From assembly GCA_944324635.1 (NCBI GenBank), contig CALUXC010000002.1, positions 124,001-188,000 of the forward strand: a stretch of DNA of 64,000 nucleotides. Reading direction: 5' to 3'. The stretch is from Candidatus Avelusimicrobium intestinipullorum. GTDB taxonomy: Bacteria; Elusimicrobiota; Elusimicrobia; Elusimicrobiales; Elusimicrobiaceae. Shown piece by piece: positions 61,075 through 64,000 of the stretch; positions within the stretch are counted from its first letter, which is position 1, and every line of letters starts with the position of its first letter. The translations under genes and the position numbers were made by a program. Below the pieces are notes generated by a model. The model searched no databases. It saw only the letters and a program-made list of their open reading frames with translations, and was not told the DNA's origin.

Positions 61075-61992
61075 TTATTTCTGATCTTTCAAGTAAGAGC
61101 AAAGCGCGATGGCGTTGAGCTTTACCTTCGGGTCATCGGCACGAGACGGCAAGATGACCGGAATGGTCGGCCCCACCAGCACGGCGGCAGCTTCCATCTG
61201 GTCGCCAAAGAACGTGAGCGCTTTGTAAAGCGGGTTGGCGGCGTCCAGATCCGGCAGCATCAAAATATCGGCGTCGCCGGCCACGGTTTTGCCGGTGATG
61301 CCTTTTTCGGCCGCTTTTTCGGCGGAAAGGGAAATATAGAGGTCATACGGCCCTTCCACGCTGCAACCGGTGATTTTGCCTTCCGCATTCATCTGAGCCA
61401 AAGCCGCGGCGTCCACGGTGGAAGGGATTTTTTCGTTCAATTTTTCCACAGGGCACACGCAGGCCACTTTCGGGTGTTCCAAGCCCAGTTTGTGCATGGT
61501 GTTGACGGCGTTCTGAATGATTTTGGCTTTTTGTTCCAAAGTCGGCGCAATCACCACGGCGGAATCGGTTACGGCAAACGGTTTTTTGTATTTGGGCGTG
61601 CTGAACAACACAAAGTGAGACAAGAGCGCCCCTTCCGGCACCAAGTGAGCTTCCTTGTTCAAGATGGCTTTCATGTAGTACTTGGTATCCACCAAACCTT
61701 TAATCAAGAAATCGCCTTTCCCGGCCAAAATTTGGTCTACGGCCAGTTTGCACATGGTGGGCACGTCTTCGCAGTCAATAAATTCAAACTTGCTTTCGTC
61801 CAAGCCCACGCTGGCTACCATTTCTTTCACGGCGGCGATGGGGCCGATTAAAATCCCGTGGGAAATCAGTCCGTTTTCGTCCGCCATTTTGATGGCCGTC
61901 AACGCTTCTTTGTTGTTGGCGCCCGGAACGACGACTCTGTTTGATTTACCTTTCACTTGGTTAATCAAATCAGCAAAACTTTTGAATTTCAT
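61075..61992 (-). CDS. ptb: Phosphate butyryltransferase
   Basis: Converts butyryl-CoA (or similar acyl-CoA) and phosphate to acyl-phosphate. The 305 aa protein has family motifs VVVPGANNKEALTAI, the ILAGKGDFLIKGLVDTKYYMKAIL segment, VTDSAVVIAPTLEQK and ADILMLPDLDAANPLYKAL. Paired with buk directly upstream, it yields ATP from acyl-CoA. Branched-chain acyl-CoAs are an alternative substrate. Confidence 0.93.
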   Translation of the reverse strand: MKFKSFADLINQVKGKSNRVVVPGANNKEALTAIKMADENGLISHGILIGPIAAVKEMVASVGLDESKFEFIDCEDVPTMCKLAVDQILAGKGDFLIKGLVDTKYYMKAILNKEAHLVPEGALLSHFVLFSTPKYKKPFAVTDSAVVIAPTLEQKAKIIQNAVNTMHKLGLEHPKVACVCPVEKLNEKIPSTVDAAALAQMNAEGKITGCSVEGPYDLYISLSAEKAAEKGITGKTVAGDADILMLPDLDAANPLYKALTFFGDQMEAAAVLVGPTIPVILPSRADDPKVKLNAIALCSYLKDQK

Positions 61993-62024
61993 ACGTTTGT
62001 TTCTCCTATAAGTGATAATACAAA

Positions 62025-63137
62025 TCAGCTGTATTGTTTAACGATTTTGGGATTGTCCAGCGCGCGGGTGGCGGCTTCGCGCAGGGCATCTTTTTCTTCG
62101 CTGCCCGGGAACACATACACCGGCGCAATCCACCCCACGTAGCGGCTGAGTTCCTGCGGAATGTATTTGCTGTGCATCAGCCCGCCCGTAAGCGCAATAA
62201 AATCCACTTTCCCTTCCAGCACCACCGCCATGGAGCCGATGTATTTGGCCACTTGATAAATCATGGCGTCTTCGGCCAGCTGTGCTTCTTCGCGCGAGCA
62301 GTGAATGAGGGAGCCGGGTCTTTTTTCCCCGGTGCGGATAAATTCTTCCAAATCTTTTACGTCGGACGTACCCGTGTACGCCACCAACCCCCCTTTGCCG
62401 CGCATTTTAAGGCGCATATCGCGCATGGTGTATTTACCCGAGTAGCACATTTGTACCAAACCCGCGTTGGGGGTGCCGCCGCTTCGCTGCGGGGTCATGG
62501 GGCCGTCACCTTCATAGCCGTTATTGACGTCCACCACTTTCCCCTGCCGGTGCGCGCCTACGGTAATGCCGCCCCCGCCGTGGCACACGATGCAGTTTAC
62601 CTGTTCATATTTCTTGCCGCGTTTTTCGGCAATCATGCGGGCCACGCGTTTTTGGCTAAGGGCGTGAAAAATGGATACGCGGGGATTTTCGGGCATGCCC
62701 GAATAGCGGGCCACGGGCTGTAATTCATCAATCACAACGGGGTTGGCGATAAAGCTGGGGCATCCCGCATATTGGGCAATTTCTTTGGCCAAGATGCCGC
62801 CCAAGTTGCTGGGGTGAATTCCGCCGTAGCGGCCGGTTTCCAAGTCGGAAACCATCTGATCGTTTACGGCATATACGCCGCCTTCCATAGCGCGGATAAA
62901 CCCGCCGCGGCCGATTACGGCGTCTATTTCTTTCAAAGGAACTTTATGGTCCAGCAGGTAATCCAAAATCAGTTTGCGGCGAAGCGGGAGCTGTTCGGTA
63001 ACGTTTTTGCCTTCATACGGCTCCAAATCGGTCAAAGAATAGCGAACGGTTACTTCAAAAACGGGTTTATCCCCTCTGTAGTAGCCGATATCGTCCGATG
63101 TAGAACCCGGGTTTATTACCAAGATGTTGTAAGCCAT
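62025..63137 (-). CDS. buk: Butyrate kinase
   Basis: Converts acyl-phosphate and ADP to acid and ATP. The 370 aa ASKHA-fold protein keeps most motifs: GRGGFIRAMEGGVYAVN, HPSNLGGILAKEIA, GGGGITVGAHRQGKVVDVNN and PMTPQRSGGTPNAG. The N-terminal phosphate loop reads NPGSTSDDIG instead of the usual NPGSTSTK, so the loop lysine is missing. The ATG at 63137 has a GGGGGG ribosome site. Next to ptb. Confidence 0.9.
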   Translation of the reverse strand: MAYNILVINPGSTSDDIGYYRGDKPVFEVTVRYSLTDLEPYEGKNVTEQLPLRRKLILDYLLDHKVPLKEIDAVIGRGGFIRAMEGGVYAVNDQMVSDLETGRYGGIHPSNLGGILAKEIAQYAGCPSFIANPVVIDELQPVARYSGMPENPRVSIFHALSQKRVARMIAEKRGKKYEQVNCIVCHGGGGITVGAHRQGKVVDVNNGYEGDGPMTPQRSGGTPNAGLVQMCYSGKYTMRDMRLKMRGKGGLVAYTGTSDVKDLEEFIRTGEKRPGSLIHCSREEAQLAEDAMIYQVAKYIGSMAVVLEGKVDFIALTGGLMHSKYIPQELSRYVGWIAPVYVFPGSEEKDALREAATRALDNPKIVKQYS

Positions 63138-63200
63138 AAAGCCCCCCTTTGCCAGCATTACCTATATTTTAACAAAATAAACGTCCTTTGGCCGATGGAT

Positions 63201-63911
63201 TTACGGCAGTTTTTCGGCCAATTTTTCCGCCCATTTTTTAAGGAAAAACAGCTGCTCGCAGGATAATCCCTGCCGAGACAGCATTTGGCGGAGAATGGTT
63301 TTGCGCTGGGAAGAAGAAAAATCGGTCTTAAAATCGGATTTTTCAAACAGCGCGTCCGCCGCCGAAATAAAAATTTCCTTTTGCGCGTCCGTAGGGAATT
63401 TGCCCTCCTGCCCCGGGGTACGAATAGGCACGAAATCCGGCCGGCGGGAAAGTTCGTAACAGGTTAAAATAACGGCTTGCGCCAAATTGATAGACGGCTG
63501 TTTGCTGACCGTGGGGATATTTAGCACTTCGTCACAGCGTTCTATGTCCTCGTTGGACAAACCCGTTTTTTCATTTCCAAACACAAAGGCCGTGCGCCCT
63601 TGCGCCCGCTGGGCCAAACGTTCGTTTAGGTGCGGTAAGGTGACGATATGTTGCGTCAAATCGCGGTTTTTGAGTGCAGTGGAAGCCAGCGAAAAGTGTA
63701 CGTCCGCCAAGGCTTGGTCCAGGGTGTCGCATTTTTGCGCATGCTGTAAAATGTCGGACACGCCTACCGCGCTGACGGCCTCGCGCCATACGGGCGGATA
63801 CGGGTCCACCACGCGCAAATCGCTTAGTCCAAAATTTCCCATAGCCCGCGCACAGGCCCCAATGTTGTTGGGGTCGCGCGGACGGACCAGCACTACGCAA
63901 AATTCGTTCAT
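63201..63911 (-). CDS. trmJ: tRNA/rRNA 2'-O-methyltransferase, TrmJ/SpoU family
   Basis: A 236 aa SPOUT methyltransferase. Motif 1 is VLVRPRDPNNIGACARAMGNFG, motif 2 FVFGNEKTGLSNEDI and motif 3 NIPTVSKQPSINLAQAV, which forms the knotted SAM site. The start at 63911 overlaps the upstream stop by 4 bases (ATGA), with GGGGAGG about 10 bases before; a GTG at 63920 is a less likely start. TrmJ methylates position 32 in tRNA; other SpoU roles are possible. Confidence 0.9.
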   Translation of the reverse strand: MNEFCVVLVRPRDPNNIGACARAMGNFGLSDLRVVDPYPPVWREAVSAVGVSDILQHAQKCDTLDQALADVHFSLASTALKNRDLTQHIVTLPHLNERLAQRAQGRTAFVFGNEKTGLSNEDIERCDEVLNIPTVSKQPSINLAQAVILTCYELSRRPDFVPIRTPGQEGKFPTDAQKEIFISAADALFEKSDFKTDFSSSQRKTILRQMLSRQGLSCEQLFFLKKWAEKLAEKLP

Positions 63912-64000
63912 TTTGCGCACGCCTCCCCTAAAGATTCGGCAAACGTTGGGTGGGCAAAAATAATTTCCTTAAAATCCTGCACCGTCATTTGGGCGGCCAA
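63908..64000 (-). CDS. lpd: Dihydrolipoamide dehydrogenase-like protein (C-terminal fragment)
   Basis: The last 30 codons before a TGA at 63908, entering from the right edge. They encode VQDFKEIIFAHPTFAESLGEA, matching the C-terminal interface of dihydrolipoamide dehydrogenases (HPTxSE motif). The stop overlaps the trmJ start (ATGA). Too little is present for certainty; other flavin disulfide reductases end similarly. Confidence 0.6.
   Translation of the reverse strand: MAAQMTVQDFKEIIFAHPTFAESLGEACAK

Noticed and set aside
1-64000. CRISPR array, insertion sequence, prophage, rRNA or tRNA genes
   Set aside because: I found no regularly spaced repeats, transposase motifs, phage structural genes, or tRNA T-arm signatures in the intergenic regions.

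Overview
The window looks like chromosome from a Gram-negative, anaerobic, fermentative bacterium, most likely a gut-type member of the Elusimicrobiota. The evidence is indirect. Outer-membrane genes are present (Mla lipid transport, KdsC, an LptE-like lipoprotein, beta-barrel and secreted proteins). Solitary type IV pilin-like genes sharing an almost invariant N-terminus are scattered between housekeeping genes. Energy genes fit fermentation: a ferredoxin-fused EtfA/EtfB with an acyl-CoA dehydrogenase, and Ptb/Buk. No 16S rRNA, tRNA, CRISPR array, insertion sequence or prophage was found, so the taxonomic call is an inference.

Layout. 1-4250 (minus): dnaB-alr-mlaE-mlaF-mlaD. 4455-7050: an islet with a POT peptide transporter, a pilin and about 490 bases of highly structured non-coding DNA, separating dnaB from the rpsF-ssb-rpsR-rplI operon (7051-8698). 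8868-13770 (minus): histidine kinase, membrane protein, DnaQ-like exonuclease, gpmI, DUF167. 13916-16528: a small basic ORF and two tandem exported EreA/ChaN-like proteins, one frameshifted. 16649-20278: acyl-CoA dehydrogenase-etfB-etfA. 20401-25175: pilin, HIT protein, and the rpsU-dnaG-rpoD operon. 25267-30342: exported metzincin-like protease, mechanosensitive-channel-like protein, recG, ankyrin protein. 30438-34197 (minus): kdsC, then tmk-holB-metG. 34308-37928: clpC-recA. 37986-43767: pilin, xerD-like recombinase, leuS-lptE-holA. 43833-47978: beta-barrel protein, DedA, GH3 glycosidase, phosphoesterase. 48087-52696: gltX, a GYF/Pro-Glu-rich membrane protein, pilT. 52762-57902: short UvrC, rpsT, nucleoside transporter, YajQ, TPR protein. 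58194-64000 (minus): lpd(partial)-trmJ-buk-ptb, M23 peptidase, two paralogous P-loop ATPases, SEC-C protein.

How it may work together. Peptides enter through the POT transporter and an exported protease may act outside the cell. Acyl-CoAs can be reduced or oxidised by the Etf/acyl-CoA dehydrogenase module, and Ptb/Buk can convert acyl-CoA to acid with ATP formation. Scattered pilins plus PilT suggest a type IV pilus or pseudopilus with interchangeable subunits. Most of the rest is core information processing.

No clearly new defence or mobile system is visible. The best leads are the structured non-coding region at 6590-7000, the ferredoxin-fused Etf module, an apparent habit of leaderless mRNAs, the frameshifted exported paralog, and several proteins with altered key motifs (Buk, UvrC, Tmk, M23).
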